NCBI GenBank assembly: GCA_029379385.1
Contig: CM055614.1
Coordinates: forward strand, 992,001 to 1,056,000
Direction of reading: 5' to 3'
Length of the DNA stretch: 64,000 bases
Origin: Quillaja saponaria
Taxonomy: Eukaryota > Streptophyta > Magnoliopsida > Fabales > Quillajaceae
Shown here: in pieces, positions 10,748-23,100 of the stretch
How the letters are laid out: each line of letters opens with the position of its first letter
Position numbering within the stretch: the first letter of the stretch is position 1
Notes under the pieces: model-generated
Database searches by the model: none
Told to the model about the DNA's origin: nothing
Seen by the model: the letters and a program-made list of their open reading frames with translations, nothing else
Made by a program: the position numbers and the translations under genes

Positions 10748-12992
10748 ATTTTCTAAAAAATGTTAGCAATTCTTGAGAACTTGGTTATAAAGAATAATTT
10801 TTAAATGACAAATAAAAAAAAATATGTAGTCAACCAAAACGCCACTATTGCTTCCATCTTAAAACGACACCACGTGTTTCAGCAAAAAAAACAAAAGGAT
10901 CTAAGACAAATTTGTGGGTCTACGTACATTATTAATTTAAATTTAACTTCTTATGATGGTTTGCTACTAACTACCAGTCACACCATTCTCGACGTGGAGA
11001 ATTATATTTCTAAGGAAAATCTGAACCTACATTTTTATTGTTAAAAATAAAAACAAATAATTATTATTTTTATGTAAAATCCTATATACCTGGATGAATT
11101 AAAATGGGATTTCATAGTTAGGAATGCAAATTAATTAATGGAACCCCGTATTAATTATTTGACCTCTTCTGCATGACTGCCACTTTATTTCCCAGCATTT
11201 ATCTGAAAATATTTTCAATAAAATCTACAGTACATCAGTAATTAGGGCAAGCAAACAAAGCCACTCTATTTTTCCTTCAAGAGTATACCAAGTCAAGAGC
11301 ATCTACGTCCCTTCGAAGGATTTTTCTTCAAAAGCAACAAGCAAACACATTGAACACTAATATTATATTACGTAGACTAAAGAGGAGAATTTATTGGCTG
11401 TTCAGAATTTCGAATTAAAAACCTACTAAGCTGTATCTATTGGCAATTCCTGCCAATACTAACACTAGCACTGAAGGTTACTTGGCATCCAGTTGGTCCT
11501 ACATTAGGAGGATGATGCGAGACAAGCCTTTAGTGCTTCTAGGCTCAAGCAGCATCAGTGACAAGGCGGAATAAAACTTATTTAGCACATAAGCCCACTA
11601 ATAAAACAAACAAAAAGGATTATACTGAGTTTGTAACCAATTCCCCTTGGTTGCTGCATCAAGTACTACCATGTAAAAGGACAACAACCATATTTACATA
11701 AGGAGACCAACAAAAATTGGCAAAGAACTCATTATAGGTACCTAGAAGCTCTTATAGAATTTTACACATCATAGGGCAAAACTTGAGGCAATACACTAGG
11801 AGATCACCAATAAACTGGTGTCTTTCCAACTTTTCTTTTTCCTAGAACACAGTCATATTTTAAGTAATCAGCCCATATTTTTAAATTGAAATTAATAGAT
11901 GCATATCTGCCCTACTATCACAACAATGAATAAATCCTACTTCACATCTGTTTGCCCTCAAGATTATATGTAGGCTAGTTGACTGCTGTATGAAACTGTA
12001 ATGTACTTCCCATACGTTTTTACCAGATTCTTGAAGACGACCTGCAGCATCACTGAAGCATTGCATATGATCGACCGACCTGCTGGTAGCCTACATACAG
12101 TATGACATAGTTTGGTGACTTTTGTTAGATAAGCAGCTCAAGAATATACCTTCATTAAAAACACAGACTTTGCTTCTGTTAGCTCTTAGCATTAACTTCC
12201 TGGTGCATTATGCTGAGCTGCAGGCTGCAGCAAATGAATCAGATAGAGAACCTAATGTAATGCCCAAATGAGTTTCTTCATATATCTGAAAATACAATCA
12301 TTTAAAAGAAATTATACCCTCAATGACAATTGTTCACGTCATGGACACAAACAGACAGCTTTATCAGAATCCCGTAACATTGCTTTCAGCCCCGTTATAG
12401 TTAGATGACAACAAAGCTCACTTCTCAACCTTCGGTTGACAGCAAAAAAATGAAAAGTAGATTAACTTCTGCAAATGCTGCAAAACCTAGAGATAAATAC
12501 TTGCAATCGTAGAAAATGACTTTTTTTTTTTTTTCTTATGCCAACATCGTATAAAACGAAACAGACTACAGCAAAGCTAGCTTTGACAATATACATTTCC
12601 ATCATATTCAATTCCCTTTATTGTCCTTCATTGTACCTACTAAACATAGTAAGAAAAACCCAAAAGAACTTTTACTTAAAAGGAAAAAGAAAGCTGACCA
12701 GTAAGAGACCCCAAAATCATGTTCCGTAAACAAGTCAATTTTACATAGAATTCAATCTGGATTAAAAAAAGTACATTATTGAAGCAAACTGAGAATTCAA
12801 ACTCTTGGCATTGGCAAACGAGCTCCTCTCGACGACTTGAAGAGCTTCGAAATACAATTTACTAGTTAATGATTGCGTTTTGGTCTTTTTTAGCTTGGCG
12901 TTTTGGTTTAGAAGTAGGATGTCAATTTAATTTGTGATGTTTTGATTAATTTAGGGTCATGATATGTACACGACTTAAAAATGTCAAATATG

Positions 12993-13100
12993 TATAAATA
13001 GGTCCCATAAAAATTACTTTACTCAATCTTCTATATTTCTTTCCGTATTTCCCGACTCTCTCCCTCCACCTATTTCTATCTCTCTTCCTCTAAGAAAATA
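12993..13100 (+). promoter_or_regulatory. Orphan promoter-like patch (TATA box plus CT-rich leader)
   Basis: TATAAATA at 12993-13000 is followed, 25-90 bases later, by a CT-rich leader-like stretch with repeated CTCTC and TTTC. This is the usual layout of a plant core promoter and 5' leader. No reading frame with a recognisable product follows before the convergent TyrRS 3' end. It could serve a non-coding transcript or be a relic. Confidence 0.25.
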
Positions 13101-13252
13101 AAGCCTTTATTTTCATCTCTTTCCATCACATAGTGCTACACGTTCTGGTCACTTGTTCTTGAAGCCTTCTTCTCCATACCTGCAAGCTATAGAAGCAGCA
13201 CTGCAAGTAGGCAAGTGGTGGTCTTGTTGAAAATTTGAAACACATTCAAACC

Positions 13253-13353
13253 GGCAATTGCCCAATCCTTAGCCTGTCTCTCAGAATGATGAAATGAGCA
13301 GCGGCAATTGCCCAGCTATTCTTAGCCTGCCTCTGAGAATGATAAAATCAGCA
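13253..13353 (+). repeat. Diverged 50-bp tandem duplication
   Basis: Two copies start GGCAATTGCCCA, about 50 bases apart (13253 and 13303), and share TTAGCCTG and AGAATGAT. Several substitutions and small indels separate them, so it is older than the 51-bp duplication at 6948. Confidence 0.75.
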
Positions 13354-13821
13354 TAGACAGTAACCCAAAAAAGCCTCTGCTACCTCTAGATAAAATATCT
13401 TCTGCAGCAAATTCCCTCTCTTCACCTTTGTAATTGACCACAATGTTTATCACAAGAAAATATTCTCTATATCATAAGTAATATATTATAAATAATTAAT
13501 ATAAAATAAATAAATTAGTTAAAGTAATTTTAGATTAAAATATTAATATTAATAAATAATAATAAAATAAATATAAATAACAATAATAATTAACTACATA
13601 AAATTATAAAATTATCATTTCATTCCACAATATTCAATTTTCATTTTAATTCTACAAAAATCATTCCATATTAAATTAGCCTTTGCATTACTGTATAAGA
13701 AATAAATATATTCAGTACCACAGAACTGAGAGTGCCGCTAGAGCACAACAAAGAAAAATAATATCTTGAAATATCCTAATTGGACAGCACAGCCCCTTCT
13801 GTAGAAATGTCCAAGATCGTG

Positions 13822-16800
13822 TCATTTGGTGACTCTGTAAGCCTGTAAAGCCATTGGTTGAGTATCAAACAATGATGATAAATAAAATAAAGTAGATATC
13901 TCTAGGCAACATCAAATCGACTAAGTATAATTTATATGAGGAACAATGGCGTGTGTTAAAACCATCCAAATCAAACATACCTTGACCCTTTTTAACAGAT
14001 CTCTTGCATTGGCATCCTTTTTGAAGTGTTCTCTCACAGGCTGCAGAACGCTATTAACAAAATGATTATCTTGCTCAAGTAACAAACATTTGAGACAAAG
14101 GGAAGTTTAAGTTTCTTCACAAGAGCTAGCAGATAATAGTCACTACAAGATGTTATTAAAACTTCTACCAATGCACAGCAGCCCGTGTATCAGGCTTGCA
14201 GGTTGCCCATTATTGTTTTCCCCTCCCTCCAGATTAATATAAATGGGACATGAATATATTAGTGATAAAATAATTCCATAATTGTATCCAAAAACAGGTA
14301 TGAAGGGCAACAGGAGAACTCTTGTTGGATGTTACATACTTGCTGTACTTAAGAAAGCTTATAGATCAAATAATTCTTACACTTCATAATTCAGCACTTA
14401 GGTAACCTTGCCAATTTGCAGATTGAAACGGGTCAGAATCCTACTGTCATTATTACTCTACTTAGAAGAGCTTCTAGATCAAGTATCTTCCAGAATTTTT
14501 TTTTCAAACTTAGGTAAATCATGAGAAGGGCTAGTGTCATTAAAAGGAAATTGCTATTCCCCACAAGCATAGCAACAGGATAGTAGCGGATTATGGAAGT
14601 ACCAAAACCAATGTAATACCAATTTCATATAACAACTTATTAACAGTGTTAAAAGTTAAAACTCACAGCTAATGCATTCTTATGCATGCAAAATAAATGG
14701 CAGCATCTTTCTAGATCTTGTTACAAAAAAAAAAAAAAAACTCAACAGAACATTGTCACAACTCTGGAGGCATCAGTCAAATTATCCTTCATATACAGTG
14801 AAGGTAAAATGAGAATAAGTAGCATAATCATGAGTTGAACAGGTTACCTCTAGTATTTTATTCAATGCCTTTGATAAAGCTGGTTTAAGGTCACCTGGAT
14901 GTAGCTCCCCGCTTGCATAGCTAGAAATCAATTCTTCAAAGGTTTTGAAGGTCCTGTATTGTAAAGGAGCATTAAAACTAAACAATCATTTCCAGTGTCT
15001 AAGATAAAAGGGAATTAGTTCATAACAATCATGGAAGTCCAATATAGTAGAATTTTATAGTAACAAGTAAAGCTCAAATGAAGCAAAAGAAGGGAAAATA
15101 GAAGCCTGCTCATAATCAATATAGTACTAATAAGTTTTACCATTGAGGTATGTAGAACTTACTTATCCCCACCATTATCTGCACTGCGCTCCACGATGAA
15201 CTCATTAAACCATGGTAAAATAAGGTATTTAATGTATTCCAGGCATGGATTCCCTTCCACAATCTTAGGTGGGCAATATGCTTTCTTGATCTTCAAGTTC
15301 ACTTCAGCCTAAGATGCCCAAAAATGAACAATAAATATTAAAAATTTAAATTAAATGGATGACAAAGTAAACCCGACATTCCTATTGGCTCTGATAACAT
15401 GAAAGTGATGCCTTAATATATTCCAGTTCTAAAGTAAAAGGAAACAGAGGCAACAGCTCAAAGTTAACGTTCCTAAAATGACATATTTAATCCCCTCCAT
15501 TAATAACCTACCTCGTCATCTTCCATGTATATGGAGGATGATGGATCACTTTTGGACATCTTCTCTTGCCCTTGCTGTAACCCAGGTAACATGTCTGCAG
15601 ATCACCAATAAACCAATTAAAAACATATTTATAACATCAACAACAAACATAGAACAGAAAAGTGAAATTCGGAATCTACGGTGTGACAAAATAATAGGCT
15701 TGTTCTTCCTCTTGATGTCATCACAATACTCTCTGGCAAGTACATTCACTTTCCGCTGATCCATTCCCAATTGGCAGATATCCGCCTGTTTAGGAGAAAG
15801 GCAATTCATGACTTTATAATGATATTGTAGCACAGAACTTATACTCCATGGATCATTAGTTTTTAGATACCAACCAGAAAAATAACAAAAACAATAATTG
15901 AAAGAAAAAGGTTGGGAATATAAATATTATAAAAAAAATCCCTAGAGCTAGGCTCAGAAAGTTCACCATTATGCAATGATGTTTTTCACATGTCAGGCTA
16001 GCAATACAGTCACAAATCTATAAGCAACAAAAGCAAGCACCTTCAGGAAAAATACATCAGCACACTGCATGCACGGGTAGAATATCTGGGCTGCACTCAA
16101 TTCATCCTGCTCACTTCGACCCATGATTTGACTACACCTATAATTTAGATGCCCGGGTAGTGGAAAAAAAGATAATAATAATAATAATTATAAGTATGAA
16201 TTCTCCATTTATTTTTAGCATCAAACTTATAAAACACTTGCATACCTGATTATCCTTTTCAGATTGTTCCTCCGAGCTATATCCATTACAAGAGGCCAGT
16301 ACTCGTGTGCTCTTTCATTAATTTCCTTAGATGACCACAAAAATTCGACTTTCCCTCCTTCCATATCCATCCCAACAGCTTTCCAAATTTCAATCAAATA
16401 GCGCCCCACAGTCTCAATTTTCTTCAAATCTCCCCCCATTTTATTGTTTAGCTGTGCAAACCAATCTGCAATCCATATTTTAACTTTGCAGCCAGCAGAA
16501 GTCAGCTTGTTCACATTTATTGCTTTCATGACTCCCTGTACGTGGGAGAAGATGTTAGCTAGACCTTATCATAAGATTCCATTTCATTAGAATTAAAAAT
16601 AATGGAAAGCTTATGAATGCTGTTGGTTGGACCATCTTAAGCAAAATAATAAAAATGAATAAGCATCATAGAAGTTTTATATACATTTCTTGAAGATCAA
16701 TTTATTCAACGTGAAAGAGTGGGAATTCAAAATTCGGTTGTGTCCCCTTTATATATTGATGGAAAAATAACACATTAACCTAACCAAAAAAGAATCATGT

Positions 16801-17392
16801 ATTAGCCATGATTTTTCAAATTGCACAGATCAAATATTGGCCAGACATTTAGTGTAATCATTATTGAAATGCTTGACAAAACTTGTTAGCTAATCAAATT
16901 ATAGCATGAAGGCAAGCTTTCAAATAAAAATAGCGTGTTTGCAAACTAGTAAGATTGTCCACACTATGAGGGATAAAACAAAAAAAGAAAATGACAAAAC
17001 GAAAACCAAGAGTTTTGAAACATTCAAGCTTATTTCTACCTGTGCAATGTGCATTCGCCCAGAGGGTTCAAATCCATCGTAGCAAATGGGCATCGGTTTC
17101 TTTTCAAGCAAATTTCGGAGCTCATCCTCTTGAATACACTCCTCCCCAACACTTCTCACGATCTGGTACTTCTCCTCCAAAGTCAATCTGCATCCATAAT
17201 TTCGAAAACATGATTACGGGAAAAAAAAAAAAAAACAGACACGCAAAACCTCAAATTTTCTTTTCATTAGATTGTCGTGAAGAGTTACTGATTGATCGGA
17301 ATTGAAGAGCCCGAAGACTGTCCGTCCTGGGAGTTGGAAATCGACAGTGATTCCACAGCTCCTGCGGCTCCAGTGGCGGAGCTACCTTCCAT
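13822..17392 (-). CDS. Tyrosine-tRNA ligase, cytosolic plant type
   Basis: This class I aminoacyl-tRNA synthetase charges tRNA-Tyr. Ten exons (17392-17289, 17187-17040, 16535-16246, 16137-16041, 15785-15680, 15594-15512, 15308-15163, 14953-14848, 14040-13981, 13842-13822) give an intact protein of about 386 residues. A serine/glycine-rich N-terminus of about 35 residues precedes the catalytic core. The core shows YDGFEPSGRMHIAQG with the HIGH-like motif near residues 81-84, KIWIADWFAQLNNKMGG, ADICQLGMDQRKVN (tyrosine and adenylate site) and KMSKS at 260-264. The C-terminus is short, ending AYRVTK. This is the eukaryotic/archaeal-type enzyme; no plastid transit peptide is evident. The ATG lies in a short exon whose join to exon 2 keeps frame, which supports this start. 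Confidence 0.96.
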
Positions 17393-20126
17393 TGTTTCTG
17401 CTGATGAGCTTCAGCTATGCCCACTGAATTTTTCTGAAAATATAAAAAATACTAAAATTTAGAAAGAAACAGAAAGAAATAATAGGATCAATAAGAAATA
17501 AGAACTGAAAAATTATAAACTTCAATGAAATGAGAAAGCCGTAGAAAAGTTAGAGTGAAACCGGAGCGATTGATACTTTGCGTTCCGCCGCCAAGAATAC
17601 GAGAATCACAGACAGAGGGTACCAGGGTTTATATAAGGGTGACTTTAGAAATGCAGTGTCAGGCTCGACAATCTCGGCCCAGAGAACGTAGCCAACCCAA
17701 TCCTAATTTTCAGCCCAAGAATTAATTTTTGTTTTTTTTCATAAGCGATTGATTTAAAAATAAATTTTATCTTACTTTTTACTCTTAGCCCGGACACATT
17801 TAATAAATCCAAAATAAAATAAAATTAAGCATTATAAGTTTATAACCAAAAAATAAATAAAAATTGTGAACAAAATGTTACAAATAATTTGCATAATATA
17901 ATTTTTTTAATTAAAATAATTTAATATTTTCAAAGAAGATCGTTGTGAATGTCATCGACTAGTTGAATTAATAAGAGAGAAGAAAAAGAATAATTTAATT
18001 ATTTCCATGTAAAGAAGGTATATATTATATATTTTCAATTTTTTACCAGTATTCCATAACTTGTGGGTGCAAACCAAATATTATTTCAAAATTCGTTGGT
18101 GCTGCTCTCCACAAAGTGGCAGATCTACTTAGGATGGTTTAGGCCCTTTAGGGTAGCTATCTTGCTGCAATTACAAAAATATCCTTAGTGATAGATAACA
18201 AAAAAAAATTATAAGAAATTTGTTTAATTGACCCCATGATTTTTGAATTTAAAGTTTTTGCCTTTATTAATTTTAAGATTTAAAGTTTTTGATCTCTTAT
18301 ATTTTTTTATAAATAAAATTAATTAAAGAAATTGTCTAATTATAATTGAATTACTTTATAGAATATATCAAACTATTTCTAAAGTTACTAGTTTAATTCT
18401 TATTAAATTCAATAAGAATTTTACTAATTTTTAAAATATGTAATAATCATATTATTTATTTTTGTATAAAAAAATTTGTGTCCAGATAAATATTTATGAA
18501 TCATATACACAAATTTACACATAATTTACAAAAATATTTAAACCAGTCTTTCTTATTATTTTCTAGTTTAAAAATATGTAAGAATCCGACACTCAACCGT
18601 ACATAAAGTATATTTCTAATTTTGTCTACATAGATAAAAATTTATGGATTTGCCACTCAAGCATGCATAAAATGGTTTTTTTTTTTTTTTTCTAAGGAGG
18701 AATTCATTGATAAAACAAAAAAGTACAAGGTGTAACTCCTTACCACTTGACCATTGTGAAGACAAACAAAATGTTTGAAACCTACATTTGACGTCTAGAA
18801 AAAGAAAGAAGAGATGGGACAGTGGTCCAATGATGCTAGCGCGTGGGGACACAGGCCACGGCCACATGCTAATTCAGATATATTTTTAATTTATTTTTAA
18901 AGATTTATAACGACAAAAATAACAGGCGGGAACGCCATTCCAAAATTGGTTCGTGCCAAATAAACAGGTTATTTTTTTCAAGTCGGTGAAAAATTAAAGA
19001 AATTTTCTTAAACTATGCAGTATATATAGCCAAAAAAAGAAAAACTAAAAGCCATTTTTCTCTTCCATCCCTCTCACTCTCTCTGAAATTTAGGACCTAA
19101 ATTTTGGTTTTCCGAAACAGAATTTTGTTGCATTTATTTTCTTCCACCACGGATCGATCCGAAACACGTAATTCCCTCCTGTATTGCAATTCAAATATCC
19201 AACGAATTTTATTTCTTTATTATTTTTTTTCCATTCTCTTCGATCTCAGAGCGCAGCAAGTTCTTTGGCTTCAGGAAATCCTTAGCGTGCTACTCTATCT
19301 TGGAGCTGGTCCTCAGGTTCGTTCAAATTTCTTCCATTCTGGGCAACCGTTAGGGTTTTCTCGCCGATCTGACTTTTCAATTCGTTTTTTTCTTATTTTT
19401 TTTAAGAATATTATTTTTTTCGTAGTGCAGCGCTTTGGAATGATGCATGTGAGAATTGATAATGCAAGTTTGGGGTTCTGGGGTTTCAATGGATAATAAT
19501 GTGGTTTGTTGCAGTGCTTATTTTTCGTCAAAAATAATTTTTTTCCCAATTGTTAGTTGATGAAGAAACAGGGTTTAGGAAAAAAACTGGAAAAAGATGA
19601 TTTTTAGAATATATATGTTTTCTTTTCACAAGAACGATATATAATATAATTAATCTAAGCCAACATTATGTAATGGAGTTATGTCTGGGTTTTATCGGAA
19701 AAGCTTAGGTGAAGAAAGGAATCCAAGCACAGTATCAGTATAACTTTCTTCTTCGCCGAACCGATTTTGTTGAGTGGAAACTAGTTTTTCAATGGAGAGG
19801 TTGTTGTCAAGTGATTTGAGGCACTTTTTTTTTCTTTTTCTTTTTTTTCCATAGTATCTATAACCTTTATTGGATTTCTGTTTCTAAATATCATGTTCTT
19901 CATTAAATATTTGAATGGGTTCTTTTGTAGAATCTCTTCTTCTCAGCTTAAAACTTTTCCTGTAAGCAAGCTACTAATTTCTATTTTCTTTATTGTTATT
20001 TTCTCTTTTTAACTTTTCTTATGAGTTGCCAAAATGGTTTCTTGTCTTAAACAGAAAAAGAAAATGTTTTCAGGTAGCAGTGGAGACCTACTTATTTAAG
20101 AGGCAAGAATATGGCAATAAGTTAAA
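17393..20126. other. Divergent intergenic region between TyrRS and kinesin
   Basis: 17393-17640 holds the TyrRS leader and core promoter. 17740-19000 is A/T-rich with no gene seen. From about 19050, a CT-rich leader (CTCTCACTCTCTCTG) and the sequence up to 20126 look like the kinesin 5' UTR, which probably contains an intron. Short open frames here have no recognisable domain. Confidence 0.5.
17628..17717 (-). promoter_or_regulatory. TyrRS promoter: TATA box, telo-box and two site II elements
   Basis: On the minus strand, from upstream to downstream, come TGGGCT (17717-17712), TGGGCC (17681-17676), then TATATAAA running into AAACCCT (about 17636-17622). Site II (TGGGCC/T) next to telo-boxes is a known signature of plant translation and cell-growth genes, fitting a tRNA synthetase. 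The sequence matches are seen; the function is inferred. Confidence 0.55.
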
Positions 20127-23100
20127 ATGAACTTCCAGTTGGAAAGACAAAAATGGGAAAATATGGACGATGACCATTCAAATGGTTTTCATGATGGAGG
20201 TGTAAACAGAATTGAAAGTTTAGAAGGCATGGCTGAAGGTAATGAAAACCATGCTGTGTGTGTGTGTGCGTGTGTGTGCGCGCGCTTTTGCTTGCTTGCA
20301 GGTGCACACTTTTTTTAATGTCATCCTGTTTGTACACCTCTTATTCCTTGTTATACACTTGTAACTTTTAGCTTCGTTTTCAGGCAGCGAGCTATCTTCT
20401 CTTATCAAGTGGATAAATGATGTGCTTCCTCAAATTAAGCTTCCACTGGAAGCTTCAGAGGAGGAATTGAGAGCATGGTTGACTGATGGATCTGTATTAT
20501 GCTCCATTTTAGACAAGCTAATTCCTGGTTCAGTTGAAATGGTGAGACTTTCTTTATGTTACTTGTTTTATTTTTACTAATAACTGTGCAACTCTTCATA
20601 AATTTGTTGTATGTGTTTATATTTTTTCCTTTATTTTTTCACTTCCATAAACATTTAACTCCATTTTGGATATTTTGTTGCTGATATGAATCCTTCTAAT
20701 GTCAGGGAGGTGGTTCTAATCTGGCAAGTGTGGAAAGATTTCTGGTAGCTATTGATGAACTAGGATTGCCTAGTTTTGAGAAGTCAGACCTGGAGCAGGT
20801 ATAAGAAGTTCAATTTATGAAAAGTGATTTGTAGAAATATAGCATTTTCCTTAAATCATGTAACTCAGGTTGCTTGAAGCTGAAAGACTGCAGAGCCTAG
20901 CTTGGCTTTTGTTCTGTACTTCTGTTTGATCTGCATGACTGACTGGTTAGCTGAGTTAATGATTCAAACATAAAGGATAATCACTTAGCCTTTAAATCTT
21001 AACATGGACTACTTCCGCCCTCCCTTTCTCATACGTCTTTATGAAAGCCTCTCGCTCCTTAGAATTTAATTCAATTAGTAATTTAGCATAATAAACTTTT
21101 TCCTGGTTGGATCAATGAGAAAACAATACATCAATGAGAAGCTAGTTTGATAAGTTTAGTAAATTATTATTCTTTTTTTTTTTTTATGAATTTATTCAAT
21201 CTATAGATAAAATAGGATAAAAACCCCCAACACCCGAAAAGACGAAATAATGCAAGGAAGTGACCTGCTCTTGAAGGATAATTCATGAGATACTAACCGG
21301 CTGGTTTGTTCTGGCTTTGGAAGGGCATTGAAAGTTGCTTACGGACTTTCTAAAATATGAAAAACTGATAATCTGATTCCTTTGCTGTACTCTTTACCTC
21401 TTATAAGTTTACTCATTCTAATTTCATTGGTGATCTGCAATTATATTCAGGATTCTATGATGCCGGTATTGCAGTGCCTTGAGACACTGAAATCTCATTT
21501 TAATTGCAATGTTGGGAGAGAAAACATCAAAGTTTGTCCAAGAAAGAGGTGGGAGCTGTCCGAGCAAGGATTTATAGAGAGAACTGATTGTTCCCTAGGG
21601 GATGCTTTGATGTCTGGAGATCACTCTATCAAAATTGGGGAAGTGGGGATGTATAGGACAAGCAATTTAAAAGATCAGCATGGTCTGCAAGGTCCTGCTC
21701 TATCTGGTATTCAATCTTTTTCTTATGTGATAGGGTAGAGAGGTCAAGACCTCTGAGTGGAATCATTGTTAGTGGATTCAACTCTTCCACTCATCTTAGC
21801 ATGGATCTTACTCTGGGAGTCAAAGTTGATGGTTTGCCCCATTATAATGGCAGCCTAGTGCAATAAGTATGCTGTATCTCATCCATGCTCATGATTTTTT
21901 TTCTGCATCAGCATTATACTTTTTATATTTTATAGACTGTAATTATGTGAACTCAAGTACCAAATCATGGAGATCACTGTGGGGCAATGCTGAAATATGT
22001 CACTGAATTAATCTGTTAGTTCAAGTGTGCTTTCTTTTTCTTTCACCCGCTTGGGGTTGAACTTCTGAAGCACAGACCTGAAAGGGATAGTAGGCTTCAG
22101 TGGGGTTTAACCTGATTTTATTAGTTTCATCTTTTGCTTCAAACTGTGATTTTTTCTTTTTCTTTGTATTTTACATTATAATTTTCTTGTTGTTAGATCC
22201 ATCAGCTGCTTCTATACATCGTACTGGACCCTAAGTCTCATGAGGTGTTCCAGATGAAGCAAGGATTCTACATTGATCTTTCTGATGATAGGGTTATGGA
22301 ACTGATAAAATCAAACATTCTAGATGTAAGGCATTAAACCCCCCCCCCTCTTCCCCCAATATAATTGGGAAAGTCTCCTTTTTCTTTCTGGTCCCTTTTT
22401 GGCTAACCACTAAATAATTCAATAATGTAGAAATGTGATGGATTCTGCATTTTTTTAACTTTACATTTTGTGGTTGCTATGTTTTGTTGCAGAATGCATC
22501 AACTCGGTCACTTTTCAGTATAGTGCATAGAATACTGGGTGAATACTTTTGAAAGAAAGAACGGAGATGTAACTCATGTATGGTACTGAGAGGATGCATA
22601 GCTTCCATATTAAAGCATGCATCAAGTCCTGTAACAGACTGGTTCTGCCTCAGAATTTTATTTTATTTTTTTTTCCTAACTTGTAATTTTTGGTTTTCCT
22701 GGTATCTTTTTTTTTTTCAGACTGTTGCATATCTTATAAGAAAAATTGTGCAGTTGATAGAGTTGCGATTCTCAAATCAGGCAGAAAGCTTGAAGAATGT
22801 AAAATGCTTTTTGGAGTTATGTTCTGTATAGTAATTTATGTTTCTCATTCCCTGAAGAATAACTGTTTGTATTCTTGCGTACATGCAGCAAAGCAATCGT
22901 TTCAAGGCTCGCGAAGCAAAATATCAATCAAGAATAAGTGTGCTTGAAACCCTTGCAATGGGGACAACTGAAGAAAATGAGGTACTTTTTTGGATGTATA
23001 TCTTACTGCCTTCTTGATATTGTTATCTGTTGGCTAAACTTCTTGGCATCCTTGCTTTTACAGGTTGTTACAGGCCAACTTCAGCAGTTAAAGGTGCAAT

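Larger units (their letters stand above)
10190..13821. other. Gene-poor stretch, no gene recognised
   Basis: About 3.6 kb lie between the bHLH remnant and the 3' end of the TyrRS gene. Open frames are short, lack recognisable domains and look like chance. The stretch holds T-runs with small repeats (10681-10747), a promoter-like patch on the plus strand (12993-13100), a diverged 50-bp duplication (13253-13353) and a very A/T-rich block (about 13470-13620). Part of 13690-13821 is probably TyrRS 3' UTR. Confidence 0.5.

Noticed and set aside
11881..12066. 61-codon minus-strand frame as a possible exon
   Set aside because: No recognisable domain and no partner exons in phase nearby. It is typical of chance frames in this spacer.
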